From NCBI GenBank assembly GCA_017983845.1, contig JAGOAO010000020.1:1-32395 (forward strand): a stretch of 32,395 nucleotides of DNA, in the 5' to 3' direction. This DNA comes from Sediminibacterium sp. (GTDB lineage: Bacteria > Bacteroidota > Bacteroidia > Chitinophagales > Chitinophagaceae). The notes under the pieces were generated by a model that saw only the letters and a list, made by a program, of their open reading frames with translations, did no database searches and was not told the origin of the DNA. This document shows, piece by piece, positions 1 to 8,831 of this stretch (position 1 is the stretch's first letter; each line of letters starts with the position of its first letter). Position numbers and translations under genes: made by a program.

Positions 1-2
1 TG

Positions 3-1061
3 AACAAGTCTACTAACTTTACAGAGTTTAAAGCGGCTCTATCGCAAAACCATTTGCCTATGTTTAACATCATGTATGCAGACAAAAGCGATACCATCTT
101 TTATATTTCTAATGGTAAAATGCCTTACCGAAACGCAGATACAAGCTATCATTGGAGTGGCACATTGCCGGGCAACACTACTGCTACATTGTGGAATCAG
201 TTTAAGCCACTTAGCGCCTTGCCTCAATATACCAATCCTAAAAGCGGTTATTTATTCAACGCCAATCACTCCCCATTTTTAGCAAGTAGCGAATCAGATA
301 ATTTAAATCCAAAAGATTTTGATCCCAATGATGGCTATGAAACCTATCACGATAACAGAAGCAGACGTGCAAAAGACTTAATCGACCAGTTAGACAAAAT
401 CAGTTATGAGGATATTAAGCGCATTAAGTTCGATAGGCAATTGCCGAATCCAATTTTGTTTCCATATGGATTTACGGCGGATTCAATCTTTATGGTAGAC
501 GAAAAGCAACATCCACAATTTGCTTCTATTATTACTACATTAAAAAACTGGGACCACAATGCAGTGGCAGATAGCAAGGGGGCTTTGATTTATAATTTAG
601 CGTATTATAATGTACCAATCGTAATGGAGGGTCGAAAGAATGACAAATTGACGATTGCAGAAGCAGTTAAAGTATATCAAATTATTTATGACTTTTTACA
701 AAACAATTATGGCAGAACCGACCTTAGCTTAGGTGATGTACAAAGATTGGTTAGAGGTGATGAAAACTGGCCACAGGGAGGCATGCCAGATGTGTTGGCT
801 GCGGTGATGTCCGAGCCCTTTGGTAAGGATAAAAGAAAAATGAATAGCGGGGACGCGTATATTGGTTTTGTAAAATTTCCAAAAGACGGGGGGCTTCCTT
901 CAATTGAAACAGTCAATACATTTGGCGCGAGTTATAATAAAGGAGACAAGCATTATAATGACCAAAGAGCAATGTATCAAGCGCAACAACTAAAACCAAT
1001 GACGTTGGATAAGAAAATTGTATTAGAAAAAGCTACGCGAATTTATCATCCGGGTAGCTAA
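3..1061 (+). CDS. Penicillin acylase family protein (peptidase S45), C-terminal part
   Basis: The reading frame is open from the window edge, so the 5' end lies upstream; 352 residues are visible. They match the C-terminal part of the beta subunit of S45 N-terminal-nucleophile acylases (penicillin, acyl-homoserine-lactone and aculeacin acylases). The visible features are an N-terminal stretch reading NIMYADKSDTIFYISNGKMP, which resembles the family's 'YAD..G.I.Y...G..P' strand, a GDENWPQGGMPDVLAA segment, and a late GASYNKGDKHYNDQ segment equivalent to the family's 'SG..G...S.HY.DQ'. The alpha subunit, spacer and catalytic Ser would be upstream and cannot be checked. The family hydrolyses amide bonds of acylated small molecules in the periplasm; the substrate here cannot be told. 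It converges on the next gene with only 13 bp between stops and no clear terminator. Confidence 0.85.
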   Translation, partial: NKSTNFTEFKAALSQNHLPMFNIMYADKSDTIFYISNGKMPYRNADTSYHWSGTLPGNTTATLWNQFKPLSALPQYTNPKSGYLFNANHSPFLASSESDNLNPKDFDPNDGYETYHDNRSRRAKDLIDQLDKISYEDIKRIKFDRQLPNPILFPYGFTADSIFMVDEKQHPQFASIITTLKNWDHNAVADSKGALIYNLAYYNVPIVMEGRKNDKLTIAEAVKVYQIIYDFLQNNYGRTDLSLGDVQRLVRGDENWPQGGMPDVLAAVMSEPFGKDKRKMNSGDAYIGFVKFPKDGGLPSIETVNTFGASYNKGDKHYNDQRAMYQAQQLKPMTLDKKIVLEKATRIYHPGS

Positions 1062-1074
1062 TGCATTATTAAGC

Positions 1075-1506
1075 TTACTTAAATCCAATCCTAGTTCTGT
1101 TATCCCATTTTGTTTTCGCGGCATTTTCGTCTAGGATATTTTCTATTGCTTCATAAATCTGAGTCAACTGGACGTCATGTCCACTAAGCATGGCAACGCC
1201 TTGTTCGGTGAAGGCAAGCGGAAGGTATTTTGCATGTTCGCCTCTTCCGGTCTTTAAGGTCACAATTTGTGACCTTAAAGAAACTTGACTTGGGTCAAGG
1301 TCTCTAACCTGTACTCTAATTTTTTCAAGCTCTTCATTGGTTAGTTGAAACATAAAGTCTTCAGGAAAACGATCGATATTCCTTTTAACGGACTGGTTCA
1401 ACACTTTTGTATCTACTTCGTAGAGTTGGGCAATATCCTTGTCTAGAATAACTCTTTGCCCTCTAATTTCATAAATTCTGTTTTGTAGGCTTTGTATGAT
1501 TTCCAT
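1075..1506 (-). CDS. ORF6N domain protein, internally shortened
   Basis: A 143-residue protein with an N-terminal ORF6N domain (about residues 8-107). The visible family features are [43 protein letters not shown] and the strongly conserved [14 protein letters not shown]6N is a KilA-N-related putative DNA-binding domain found in phage and in many bacterial chromosomal proteins. Family members usually continue after VAMLSG with an 'LNS..AI..NI.IMRAF' helix and a coiled coil before a C-terminal 'HD..I..IFEAI...' helix and a final K-IGF. Here VAMLSG (to residue 109) runs straight into [15 protein letters not shown] and ends RIGFK, so the middle appears to have been removed in frame. The function of chromosomal copies is not known. 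A near-perfect palindrome lies within the gene (see separate entry). Confidence 0.8.
   Translation of the reverse strand: MEIIQSLQNRIYEIRGQRVILDKDIAQLYEVDTKVLNQSVKRNIDRFPEDFMFQLTNEELEKIRVQVRDLDPSQVSLRSQIVTLKTGRGEHAKYLPLAFTEQGVAMLSGHDVQLTQIYEAIENILDENAAKTKWDNRTRIGFK
1251..1281. repeat. Perfect 15-bp inverted repeat inside the ORF6N gene
   Basis: The left arm TCTTTAAGGTCACAA (1251-1265) is the exact reverse complement of the right arm TTGTGACCTTAAAGA (1267-1281), with one central base. It lies in codons for [10 protein letters not shown] of the ORF6N protein. It could be a protein-binding site, an RNA hairpin, or chance produced by a conserved peptide; the sequence alone does not decide. Confidence 0.6.
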
Positions 1507-1669
1507 GTGTTAAAATTTTAGGCACACAATCTAAAGCTCAATCGTCAAAAACCTAAATAAAGATATTCGTTCGGAAATTTTCTAGTGTGCAGAATTATAT
1601 AGAAAAATTTGTTTTAAGAATTGTAAACATTAGCTACTCAATTTTGTTATTACCCTAAATACAAACACT

Positions 1670-2365
1670 ATGGCGAATTATTTAATCATTGGGGGCTCTT
1701 CGGGCATTGGTCAACAAATTGTTGCACAGCTTACAGCCGAAGGGCACAAGGTTTATGTAACCTACAATACGCACCCAATTGACAATGCCCATCCAAATAC
1801 CATTGCACAACCATTGAACGTATTGGATGAGTCCTTGAATTTTGATTTTTTGCCAGAAACGATTGACGGACTTGTCTATTGTCCAGGTGCAATTAGTCTT
1901 CGTCCATTTGTAAGAATTCCGGCTGTAGATTTTATGCAAGATTATAACCTGCAAGTAGTAGGAGCGATCAAATCGATTCAGGCTGTTTTGCCAAAGTTAA
2001 AAGCTTCAAATGGCGCATCGATTGTTTTATTTTCAACCGTAGCAGTTCAATTGGGTTTAAATTTCCACTCACAAGTGGCTGCTTCTAAGGGTGCGATAGA
2101 AGGATTAACAAGAGCGCTTTCTGCAGAACTTGCTCCAAGCATTAGGGTCAATTGTATTGCACCTTCATTAACCGATACGCCATTGGCAGCTAGTTTATTA
2201 AACTCAGAACAGAAAATGGAAGCAAACGCGCAGCGACATCCTTTAAAAAGAGTTGGAACTGTTCAAGATATTTCAGAGATGGCTTGTTTCTTATTGTCAA
2301 ATAAAACAAGTTGGATTACAGGTCAGGTATTACACGTGGATGGCGGAATGGGTAACATTAAATAA
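1670..2365 (+). CDS. SDR family oxidoreductase lacking the catalytic Tyr
   Basis: A 231-residue Rossmann-fold short-chain dehydrogenase/reductase of normal length. The glycine-rich nucleotide motif GGSSGIG is at residues 8-14, the catalytic Ser is probably S122 in FSTVAV, and K140 sits in AASKGAIEGLT. The downstream segment RVNCIAPSLTDTPL is typical of the family, as is the C-terminal WITGQVLHVDGG. The residue four before K140, normally the catalytic Tyr of YxxxK, is Val136. From memory, a related group of bacterial SDR proteins also has S-V-x-A-x-K here, so this may be a subfamily trait rather than a mutation. Substrate unknown; the gene stands alone and is followed by a strong terminator. 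The start ATG follows an AT-rich leader with no Shine-Dalgarno sequence. Confidence 0.88.
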   Translation: MANYLIIGGSSGIGQQIVAQLTAEGHKVYVTYNTHPIDNAHPNTIAQPLNVLDESLNFDFLPETIDGLVYCPGAISLRPFVRIPAVDFMQDYNLQVVGAIKSIQAVLPKLKASNGASIVLFSTVAVQLGLNFHSQVAASKGAIEGLTRALSAELAPSIRVNCIAPSLTDTPLAASLLNSEQKMEANAQRHPLKRVGTVQDISEMACFLLSNKTSWITGQVLHVDGGMGNIK

Positions 2366-2418
2366 TAGTACTAATAATCGAACGAATACATCTTAAAGGT
2401 CAAACAGGACATTTAACG

Positions 2419-2450
2419 AAAAAGGGTCCCGAAATTTCGGGACCCTTTTT
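2419..2450. terminator. Bidirectional rho-independent terminator
   Basis: A perfect 32-base palindrome, with arms of AAAAAGGGTCCCGAAA and its complement. It has a GC-rich core and runs of A and T on the outside, so it can terminate transcription from both the SDR gene on the left and the minus-strand small membrane protein on the right. Confidence 0.9.
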
Positions 2451-2468
2451 TATGAACAGGTTTAAGGT

Positions 2469-2699
2469 TTATTGCTTTCTTCTTCTTGCTTCTTCTGCAT
2501 CTTTGTAAATTCTTATCCAAGTAAGCGAAAAATCAATGATAGCCAAAAGTGGGCCTATAAGTAACACCATTACTATTTCTAGGCCTGGAGAATATCCGAT
2601 AACGCCATCAAGAGAGATGTTTTTGGATCTTTTAAAGAGCTTATACAAACAATAAATTGCGGAAACGATCCATATTCCAATTACTAAATTTTTATCCAT
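2469..2699 (-). CDS. Small two-helix membrane protein, unknown function
   Basis: A 76-residue protein with two hydrophobic segments, about residues 4-20 (LVIGIWIVSAIYCLYKL) and 41-62 (LEIVMVLLIGPLLAIIDFSLTW), a short basic loop between them (KRSK) and a charged C-terminal tail ending EEARRRKQ. I do not recognise a family. The start is an ATG, the gene ends just before a shared bidirectional terminator, and it is divergent from the serine hydrolase gene, with 65 bp between start codons. The clean boundaries and plausible topology support a real gene. Confidence 0.65.
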   Translation of the reverse strand: MDKNLVIGIWIVSAIYCLYKLFKRSKNISLDGVIGYSPGLEIVMVLLIGPLLAIIDFSLTWIRIYKDAEEARRRKQ

Positions 2700-2764
2700 G
2701 GTTTTTTTGTTTCAGTGAATATAATATATTTTGTTTTATTTGCAATACAACAAGTCAACCGATA

Positions 2765-4057
2765 ATGAAAAAAGCCCTTCTTTTTGTAAGTATTATAGTA
2801 TGTCTTTGCTCCAATCAGCTAGTGGCTCAAATGACTTCGCCCTTTAATATTGTTTTTGCTAGCATACAGGATAGCGTAACTAAAAAAGTTTTGGCGAACC
2901 CTGACGCGTATCGATATCAAATTGTCTATACGCAAATTAATAGGGATAAAAACGGTCAGCCTCATTTTACCAATTACAATTTACAAGTAGATCCAAATAA
3001 ATATTTTAATCCAGCATCAATGGTTAAAATGCCATTGGCTTTTTTGGCGATGGAAAAAATTAAGGAACTTAATATTTGGGGTGTCAATAAGTTCGCCACA
3101 ATGTCCTATGATAGTAACTATCAAAGACAGGTTACAATGTATTCGGATTCAAGTGCAGAAAATAAAAAACCATCTATTGCGCATTTTATTAAACGTGCGT
3201 TTTTGATTTCAGAAAACGACCCTTACAATAGACTCTATCAGTTTGTGGGACAGGGCGATGCAAATAGAAAACTTCAAAGCAAAGGTTATTCATCTACAAG
3301 AATAACTAGACAGTTTATGGGTTTTACTGAAGATCAAAATAGACACACCAATGGCATTCAATTTTTGAATGAAAATGGAAGGCCAATTTTAAGCCTTGCA
3401 CCACAATACAATACAGATAGCTTTCAATTTGGAGCGCCTATTTTAATTGGGGATGCGCATTGGAATAGCAGAGATGAATTGATTCAAGCGCCCTATGATT
3501 TTACCAAACACAATAACATCTCTTTGACGGACATGCAAAAAATGTTACAGGCTGTGATTTTTCCTACTTCTGTGCCCGCAGAAAATAGATTTAATATGAC
3601 CGAGGAGGATAGATTATTCTTGTTGCAATACTTATCACAATATCCTTCTGAAACCAACTATCCAAAATACGACACCACCGCTTTTTATGATAGCTATGTA
3701 AAATTCTTTTTTCAAGACAGTTCACATCAAATGCCCAAGCATATCAGGGTATTCAATAAAGTGGGATGGGCATATGGATTTATGACGGATGTTTCTTATG
3801 TATTAGACACTAAAAATAATATTGACTATATGTTGTCGGCAACTATTTATGTGAACAGCGATGGCGTAGTGAATGATTCAAAATATGATGAAACAACCGT
3901 AGGCTTTCCATTCTTTAAAAATATTGGCAAAGCGTTTTACGATTATGAACTAAACCGCGCACGAAATTACAAACCAAAATTAAAAAATCAGGTTAAGCAA
4001 TACGAAAAACGCAACCCAAATGATACAAGGCCGAGTATTTTACACGCGGACAACTAA
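2765..4057 (+). CDS. Secreted serine hydrolase, class A beta-lactamase-like
   Basis: A 430-residue protein. The start was placed at the ATG at 2765 because it gives a clean Sec signal peptide (MKKALLFVSIIVCLCSNQLVAQ), although the frame is open further upstream. The penicillin-binding fold signature SxxK is at S85-M-V-K88 in NPASMVKMPLAF. A candidate second motif S-E-N is at residues 149-151 (ISENDPYNRLY). A third-strand motif is probably KVGWAYGF near residue 331, where beta-lactamases have K-T/S-G. The family covers beta-lactamases, transpeptidase-like and esterase-like hydrolases acting in the periplasm; there is no direct evidence for antibiotic resistance. It has about 130 more residues than typical class A enzymes, spread through the chain. 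It converges on the Asp-box gene. Confidence 0.82.
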   Translation: MKKALLFVSIIVCLCSNQLVAQMTSPFNIVFASIQDSVTKKVLANPDAYRYQIVYTQINRDKNGQPHFTNYNLQVDPNKYFNPASMVKMPLAFLAMEKIKELNIWGVNKFATMSYDSNYQRQVTMYSDSSAENKKPSIAHFIKRAFLISENDPYNRLYQFVGQGDANRKLQSKGYSSTRITRQFMGFTEDQNRHTNGIQFLNENGRPILSLAPQYNTDSFQFGAPILIGDAHWNSRDELIQAPYDFTKHNNISLTDMQKMLQAVIFPTSVPAENRFNMTEEDRLFLLQYLSQYPSETNYPKYDTTAFYDSYVKFFFQDSSHQMPKHIRVFNKVGWAYGFMTDVSYVLDTKNNIDYMLSATIYVNSDGVVNDSKYDETTVGFPFFKNIGKAFYDYELNRARNYKPKLKNQVKQYEKRNPNDTRPSILHADN

Positions 4058-4081
4058 TACCTTTTGGATTGCGTTTCCTCT

Positions 4082-4103
4082 TTAATTTTCCTTAGAAAAT
4101 TAA
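4082..4103. terminator. Weak AT-rich hairpin between convergent genes
   Basis: TTAATTTTC (4082-4090) pairs with GAAAATTAA (4095-4103) around a CTTA loop, in the 59 bp between two convergent stop codons. It has no GC core and no adjoining T run, so its role as a terminator is only suggested by position. Confidence 0.3.
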
Positions 4104-4116
4104 GACCATTAAGCGA

Positions 4117-7100
4117 CTACCAAATAGCGCCCATTCCTAGTTCCCAAAGTTGCTTATTTAAAGCTGGGATTGCTTGGTTCTTCAAATTAAGGCCTCTTGC
4201 TTTTAATATTTCCCATTCAGCGGTATAGGATTTAAGCAAATCTAAAGAAGGCTGGTTCACCTGAGGAATATCACTTTCTGTTTGATTCATCAAGAACATA
4301 TAATTCGCCGTAAATTTATTCGGGAAGTTCTCTACATCATCATATGAAGTGGACTTTCTTTGTATCATGTCCTCGTCCCATGCTTTTAATTTTGAAACAA
4401 GTTCACTTGCATTTTGTTTTAGGCTTGCATATTTAACTCCATTGTAAGTGGCATCTGTTGTTAACTTTTTAACCAATACTTCTAAGTGAGTACTATTGTC
4501 TTTTAATTGATTCACCATTTGGTGCATCTCCGTAACCGTATTTTCCATAAAACGCATCACAGAATCATACTGAGTATAATCACTTCCCGTTGTTGTATAG
4601 TTTGTATTCGCTAAAATTGTACCTATTGTTTCTACTGTGTTTCCGCCAGCAATTAAACGCATAGTATATTTACCCGGAATGGCTTTGTGCCCGTTAAAAC
4701 TACTTTCGATATACACATTAGGAATGGCAGTCACAGTTGCATGACGTAAGTTCCAAACAAAACGATTTAATCCCATTGACTTGGTTAATGTTGGTTCCCT
4801 TCTTGGCCCTCCATCATATCTTTTATAATTTTCATCTTGCTTTGAACTAAAGCTTCGAACCAATTGTCCAGCTTCATTCAAGATTTCTAATTTTAATTCA
4901 ACTGAATCAGGAAGACTAGGTAATTGATAATACAATACCATGCCTGTTGCCGGATTCACACCTGTAGTTGATTTTGCTCCCGAGAAACTAGCATCATTAT
5001 TGTCTAGCTCGCTGTAACCTGATGCCAACATAGTGGAGCTTGGTGCATACATTTTTGCAACAGTGGTGTCTGCTTTGAATTGACGAATTAAGTTTAAGTC
5101 ATCTAATATCCAGAAAGACCTACCAGAAGTAGCAGCAATTAAATTGTTTTGGTGGATGCGTAAATCTGTGATGGGTGTAAGGGGCAAGTTTAATTGGAAG
5201 GGACTCCAGTTTTTACCGCCATTTTTAGATAGATATACACCCGATTCTGTACCTGCAAATAATAAATCTTTAACCACATCATCTTCTCTAACAACTCTTG
5301 TAAAAGCCGTAGGTGCGATACCAGTATTTATTTTTGTCCAAGTAGTTCCGTAGTCTGTTGATTTATATAAACCTGGTGTATGGTCATTGAATTTGTACCT
5401 TGTAGTAGCAATATAAACTGTTGCTTTATCATGTGGAGAAACTTCAATGGCATTGATTAAACATTCTGCTAAACCAGCTGGGGTAATATTTTTCCAGCTA
5501 GCACCACCATCTTTTGTTAAGTATACATATCCATCATCGCTACCAGTATAGATCACTCCTTTTTCATGGATAGACTCCATTACATAAGCTAGTGTGCCAT
5601 AATTTTCTGCACCCACTGCTTCGTTTGTGAACGGAATTCCAGGCTTACCTTGTTTCGATTTTTCATTACGCGTTAAGTCAGGAGAAACTTCTTTCCATGT
5701 TTTTCCCATGTCAGAAGTTTTCAATAAATATTGTGAACCATGATAAAAAGTATTTGGTTCATGTTTACTCCAAATGATGGGCGCATTCCAATTGTATCGA
5801 TACTTAATGTCTTTTGCATCTCTTCCTAAGTATTGAATTGGTGCAGCCATAATATTTGTACTCGCTTTTGTTTTAGTATCTAAAACTTCAATCGTTCCTT
5901 GGTAAGAGCCTCCTAAAACATATCTTGGATTATTTGGATCAAATGCCAAGAAAGCACTTTCTCCACCTGCAGATGCAGACCAATTTCTTTCATCAATTCC
6001 GCCGCTGCCAATTGCACGACTTGCAATTTTTACAGAAGTATTGTCTTGTTGACCAGCATAAATATTATAAGGGGTTTCATTGTCAACATTGATTCTGTAA
6101 AACTGTGCAGTAGGCATATTGTTTTGACTACTCCAAGATGCACCACCATCATGTGTGATAGCTGCACCGCCATCATCTGCGATCACCATATTTTTTCCAT
6201 TACTTGGATGAATCCATAAATTATGATAATCACCATGTGTATCAGCAAAGTCAACAAATGTTTTGCCACCATCAATCGATTTTAAAGAAGGAGCACTCAT
6301 TACATACACTGTGTTTTCGTCTGTTGGGTCTGGAAATAATTCAATATAATACCAAGCTCTTTGGATCAAACGATGACTCTTATTTATCTGAGACCAACTT
6401 GCACCCGCGTCATCCGATACATATAATCCGCCTGCATCTTTGTCAAAATCACTTTCTATCAATGCGTATACTTTTTCTGCATCTGCTCTTGATACGGCAA
6501 TAGACATTTTACCCATCTCTTTTGGTAATCCGTTTTCCATTTTCTCCCAATTGTTACCACCATCCGTTGATTTATACAAACCACTGCCTGGTCCACCACT
6601 AATGACTTGCCAAGGCAAACGACCATGTTCCCACATGGCAGCATATAAGATAGATGGATTTTGCATATCCATAGAAATTTCTGCACAACCTGTTTTATCG
6701 TCGACGTATAAAACTTTTTTCCAGCTAAGTCCACCATCAATAGATTTATAAATACCACGTTCTGTTGATTTGCTATACAAAGCACCTTGTGCTGCTACAA
6801 AAACGATGTTAGGATTTTTTGGATCAATCGCAATTCTTGAAATGTGTTGGGTTGCGTCTAATCCCATTTTTTTCCAAGTCTTTCCTGCGTCAGTGCTTTT
6901 GTACACACCATCTCCATGATGCGTCATTACACCTCTTATTGCATGTTCACCCATTCCTACATACACAATATTTGCATCGCTTTCTGCTACTGCTACAGCG
7001 CCGACCGAACCTGTTTTGAAAAATCCGTCCGAAATGTTATTCCAACTGATTCCACTGTTATCGGTTTTCCATAAACCTCCACCTGTTGTGCCCATATAAT

Positions 7101-7266
7101 AAGTGGCAGTATTGTTTAATACTCCTGTTGCGGTATTAGAGCGGCCTCCTCTAAATGGACCAATACTCCTCCATTTAACAGGAGCAAGCGCTTTATTGAA
7201 ATCCTGGGCTAAACCCATTTGAACAGAAGCGACTAGGCTTAATAACACGATAAACTGTTTAATCAT
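4117..7266 (-). CDS. Secreted BNR/Asp-box beta-propeller protein (VPS10/sortilin-like 'glycosyl hydrolase')
   Basis: A 1049-residue exported protein with a Sec signal peptide (residues 1-21, ending MGLAQ). At least eleven Asp-box-like motifs (S/T-x-D-x-G-x-x-W) are spread from about residue 67 to 680, for example [48 protein letters not shown] and STDYGTTW. They imply two beta-propellers of the sialidase/VPS10 type. The opening [18 protein letters not shown] is a hallmark of a large Bacteroidota family often labelled 'glycosyl hydrolase' or 'VPS10 domain protein'. The last 300 or so residues lack the repeats and contain a predicted helical segment. The length is normal for the family. Enzymatic activity is not established: Asp boxes are structural, and I see no sialidase Arg triad. 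It is monocistronic, with a terminator upstream. Confidence 0.85.
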   Translation of the reverse strand: MIKQFIVLLSLVASVQMGLAQDFNKALAPVKWRSIGPFRGGRSNTATGVLNNTATYYMGTTGGGLWKTDNSGISWNNISDGFFKTGSVGAVAVAESDANIVYVGMGEHAIRGVMTHHGDGVYKSTDAGKTWKKMGLDATQHISRIAIDPKNPNIVFVAAQGALYSKSTERGIYKSIDGGLSWKKVLYVDDKTGCAEISMDMQNPSILYAAMWEHGRLPWQVISGGPGSGLYKSTDGGNNWEKMENGLPKEMGKMSIAVSRADAEKVYALIESDFDKDAGGLYVSDDAGASWSQINKSHRLIQRAWYYIELFPDPTDENTVYVMSAPSLKSIDGGKTFVDFADTHGDYHNLWIHPSNGKNMVIADDGGAAITHDGGASWSSQNNMPTAQFYRINVDNETPYNIYAGQQDNTSVKIASRAIGSGGIDERNWSASAGGESAFLAFDPNNPRYVLGGSYQGTIEVLDTKTKASTNIMAAPIQYLGRDAKDIKYRYNWNAPIIWSKHEPNTFYHGSQYLLKTSDMGKTWKEVSPDLTRNEKSKQGKPGIPFTNEAVGAENYGTLAYVMESIHEKGVIYTGSDDGYVYLTKDGGASWKNITPAGLAECLINAIEVSPHDKATVYIATTRYKFNDHTPGLYKSTDYGTTWTKINTGIAPTAFTRVVREDDVVKDLLFAGTESGVYLSKNGGKNWSPFQLNLPLTPITDLRIHQNNLIAATSGRSFWILDDLNLIRQFKADTTVAKMYAPSSTMLASGYSELDNNDASFSGAKSTTGVNPATGMVLYYQLPSLPDSVELKLEILNEAGQLVRSFSSKQDENYKRYDGGPRREPTLTKSMGLNRFVWNLRHATVTAIPNVYIESSFNGHKAIPGKYTMRLIAGGNTVETIGTILANTNYTTTGSDYTQYDSVMRFMENTVTEMHQMVNQLKDNSTHLEVLVKKLTTDATYNGVKYASLKQNASELVSKLKAWDEDMIQRKSTSYDDVENFPNKFTANYMFLMNQTESDIPQVNQPSLDLLKSYTAEWEILKARGLNLKNQAIPALNKQLWELGMGAIW

Positions 7267-7296
7267 AAATTCGTTTTAGATCCAATAAATTTAAGC

Positions 7297-7327
7297 AAAA
7301 AAAAAGACCCATCGAGTAATGGGTCTT
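7297..7327 (-). terminator. Rho-independent terminator of the DUF6526 gene
   Basis: A 9-bp stem, AAGACCCAT (7304-7312) with ATGGGTCTT (7319-7327), and a 6-base loop. Read on the minus strand it is followed by a run of T (the A run at 7297-7305). It lies just after the stop at 7354 and before the start at 7266, so it separates the two minus-strand genes. Confidence 0.88.
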
Positions 7328-7353
7328 AATATCTTTTATACAATGGATATTAT

Positions 7354-7782
7354 TTATACGCGGTAAAAATCGGCCTTCCAATTTTGAATCAATTGCTTAA
7401 TGGCTTTTCCAGACAAATTTTCTGCAGCAGCTTTTTCAACTAGCGCAGGAAACTCTGCATCAGGAGCAAAGCGCAATGCAACTACCTGAGCTACTGTTAA
7501 ACTAGCTGGAAGCAACTTGCCTGTTAAAACATAGTGGCGTAAATTTTCTTCGGCACGAATGGCTCTGTCTTGTGCTTTTAAGGCAAAGGTTCTTGTAAAC
7601 CACGCGATGAATACAAAGATGACAGAAGCTAATACTAATAAAGCCGCTAAGTATTTGTTTTCAGGAGTTGATTTTAAAAAATAATTAAAGGACCCGCCTA
7701 TTAATGCAACAATTGCGCCAAAAGTTAGATAATGAAACCCAGGATCCATTTGGGCGTGATTTTTAAAATTTTGTTCTTTCAT
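7354..7782 (-). CDS. DUF6526 family membrane protein
   Basis: A 142-residue protein. The frame opens upstream at 7845, but the ATG at 7782 was chosen because it begins with the family-typical MKEQNFKNHAQ and leaves room for a divergent promoter. It has two hydrophobic segments, about residues 19-37 (LTFGAIVALIGGSFNYFL) and 46-64. They are followed by a cytoplasmic-looking part with AQDRAIRAEENLRHYVLTGKLLP, VVALRFAPDAEFPALV, and a final IQNWKADFYRV. These match my memory of DUF6526 in order and ending. Function unknown. It is divergent from the metallophosphoesterase, with 51 bp between start codons. Confidence 0.78.
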   Translation of the reverse strand: MKEQNFKNHAQMDPGFHYLTFGAIVALIGGSFNYFLKSTPENKYLAALLVLASVIFVFIAWFTRTFALKAQDRAIRAEENLRHYVLTGKLLPASLTVAQVVALRFAPDAEFPALVEKAAAENLSGKAIKQLIQNWKADFYRV

Positions 7783-7833
7783 GTTTTTAGATTTTATGTG
7801 AGCAAGATAATTACTTTGTTTAGTTTTATCATC

Positions 7834-8643
7834 ATGAATTTTCAATATGCTTCCGATTTACATTTAGAGTTTGCTCAAAACAAAAAAGCATTAAGCAAAA
7901 GGCCGCTACAACCAACTGCTGAAACGTTATTGTTGGCCGGAGATATTATGCCACTTTCAGAAATTGAAAAGCATCCAGATTTTTTGAATTACATATCGGA
8001 TCATTTTAAAATGACTTATTGGCTTCCGGGTAATCATGAATATTTTGGTGCTGATTTAGCAGCTTGGCCAAATCCTTTTGAGGAGTCTATCCGGTCCAAT
8101 ATTGTCTTGCTGAACAATAAAACAATCCATCTTGAAGACTCAATCGGTCCGATCCAGCTTGTTTTTTCTACATTATGGTCTCATATTCCACCACATTTGA
8201 CTGAAATTGTGGCTAAAAGAATGCGTGATTTTGGTCAAATACGATTGAATGGATATGCCCTTAGTCCAGCAACTTACAATCAGCTCCACCAAGAGGCAAT
8301 ATCGTTTTTGGCTTCTTCCCTATCCCCGACCAAAGATTTAAGCAATTGTCCTGAAAATAACCCCGGATCGAATCCGTCTCGAAAATTGGTGATTTCCCAT
8401 CATTTGCCCAGTTTTTCAAATTATCCCAAAAAACACCAAAATGATCCAATAAATGCCGGTTTTGCCTCCAATTTGGACGATTTTATAGTAAAAATGGCCC
8501 CAAACGCCTGGATTTTTGGCCATCATCATTCCAATATTCCTCCGTTTTTGATAGGAGAGACACCGCTTTACACCAATCAATTGGGGTATATCAAATACAA
8601 GGAAGGTCAAGCTTTTAATCGCGAAGCAGTAATTAGTATTTAA
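7834..8643 (+). CDS. Calcineurin-like metallophosphoesterase
   Basis: A 269-residue cytoplasmic protein (no signal peptide). The start is set at the ATG at 7834; the upstream open frame overlaps the neighbouring minus-strand gene. All metal-binding motifs of the superfamily are visible in order: D8-x-H10 (SDLHLEF), GD37, GN67H68E, H189/H190 in ISHHLP, and GH230H231H232. These coordinate a dinuclear metal centre that cleaves phosphomono- or diesters. The substrate cannot be told: the family includes nucleases, cyclic-nucleotide and Nudix-like phosphatases. A low-complexity Ser/Pro/Asn insertion at about residues 160-183 separates the two halves of the fold. It shares a 51-bp divergent promoter region with the DUF6526 gene. 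Confidence 0.85.
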   Translation: MNFQYASDLHLEFAQNKKALSKRPLQPTAETLLLAGDIMPLSEIEKHPDFLNYISDHFKMTYWLPGNHEYFGADLAAWPNPFEESIRSNIVLLNNKTIHLEDSIGPIQLVFSTLWSHIPPHLTEIVAKRMRDFGQIRLNGYALSPATYNQLHQEAISFLASSLSPTKDLSNCPENNPGSNPSRKLVISHHLPSFSNYPKKHQNDPINAGFASNLDDFIVKMAPNAWIFGHHHSNIPPFLIGETPLYTNQLGYIKYKEGQAFNREAVISI

Positions 8644-8831
8644 TGCAGGTCCGAATAAAGCCGAATTGCGAGGTCCTTTGATCTTAGAATTATATCTAAG
8701 GCAGGAAAAAACTAATTAAAATCATGGTATTTATTCATATAATATTTTCTAATTAAATACTAATATGCGTTAACTTAACGTTAACATATAGAGGCAACTC
8801 TGTGTCTATTATTCACCAAAGATTAAAATTT
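8644..8831 (+). promoter_or_regulatory. Upstream region of the SusC/SusD operon with inverted repeats
   Basis: A 188-bp non-coding stretch. It holds a hairpin CTTAGA (8683-8688) / TCTAAG (8695-8700) with a 6-base loop, possibly the 3' end of the metallophosphoesterase transcript. It also holds a cluster GTTAAC-TTAAC-GTTAAC (8769-8785) that includes the palindrome TTAACGTTAA (8775-8784), 47 bp before the SusC start. The latter could be an operator; no exact TAnnTTTG promoter was seen. Confidence 0.35.

Noticed and set aside
2657..2764. N-terminal extension of the serine hydrolase
   Set aside because: The extension is Cys/Phe-rich and would bury the signal peptide that starts at the internal ATG at 2765; it also overlaps the start of the divergent gene.
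6204..6785. Open frames on both strands within the Asp-box gene
   Set aside because: They overlap a clearly coding 1049-residue frame with repeated motifs and encode no recognisable protein; they are shadows of it.
7732..7833. N-terminal extension of the metallophosphoesterase
   Set aside because: It overlaps the coding start of the divergent DUF6526 gene, and the phosphoesterase fold begins at the internal ATG.
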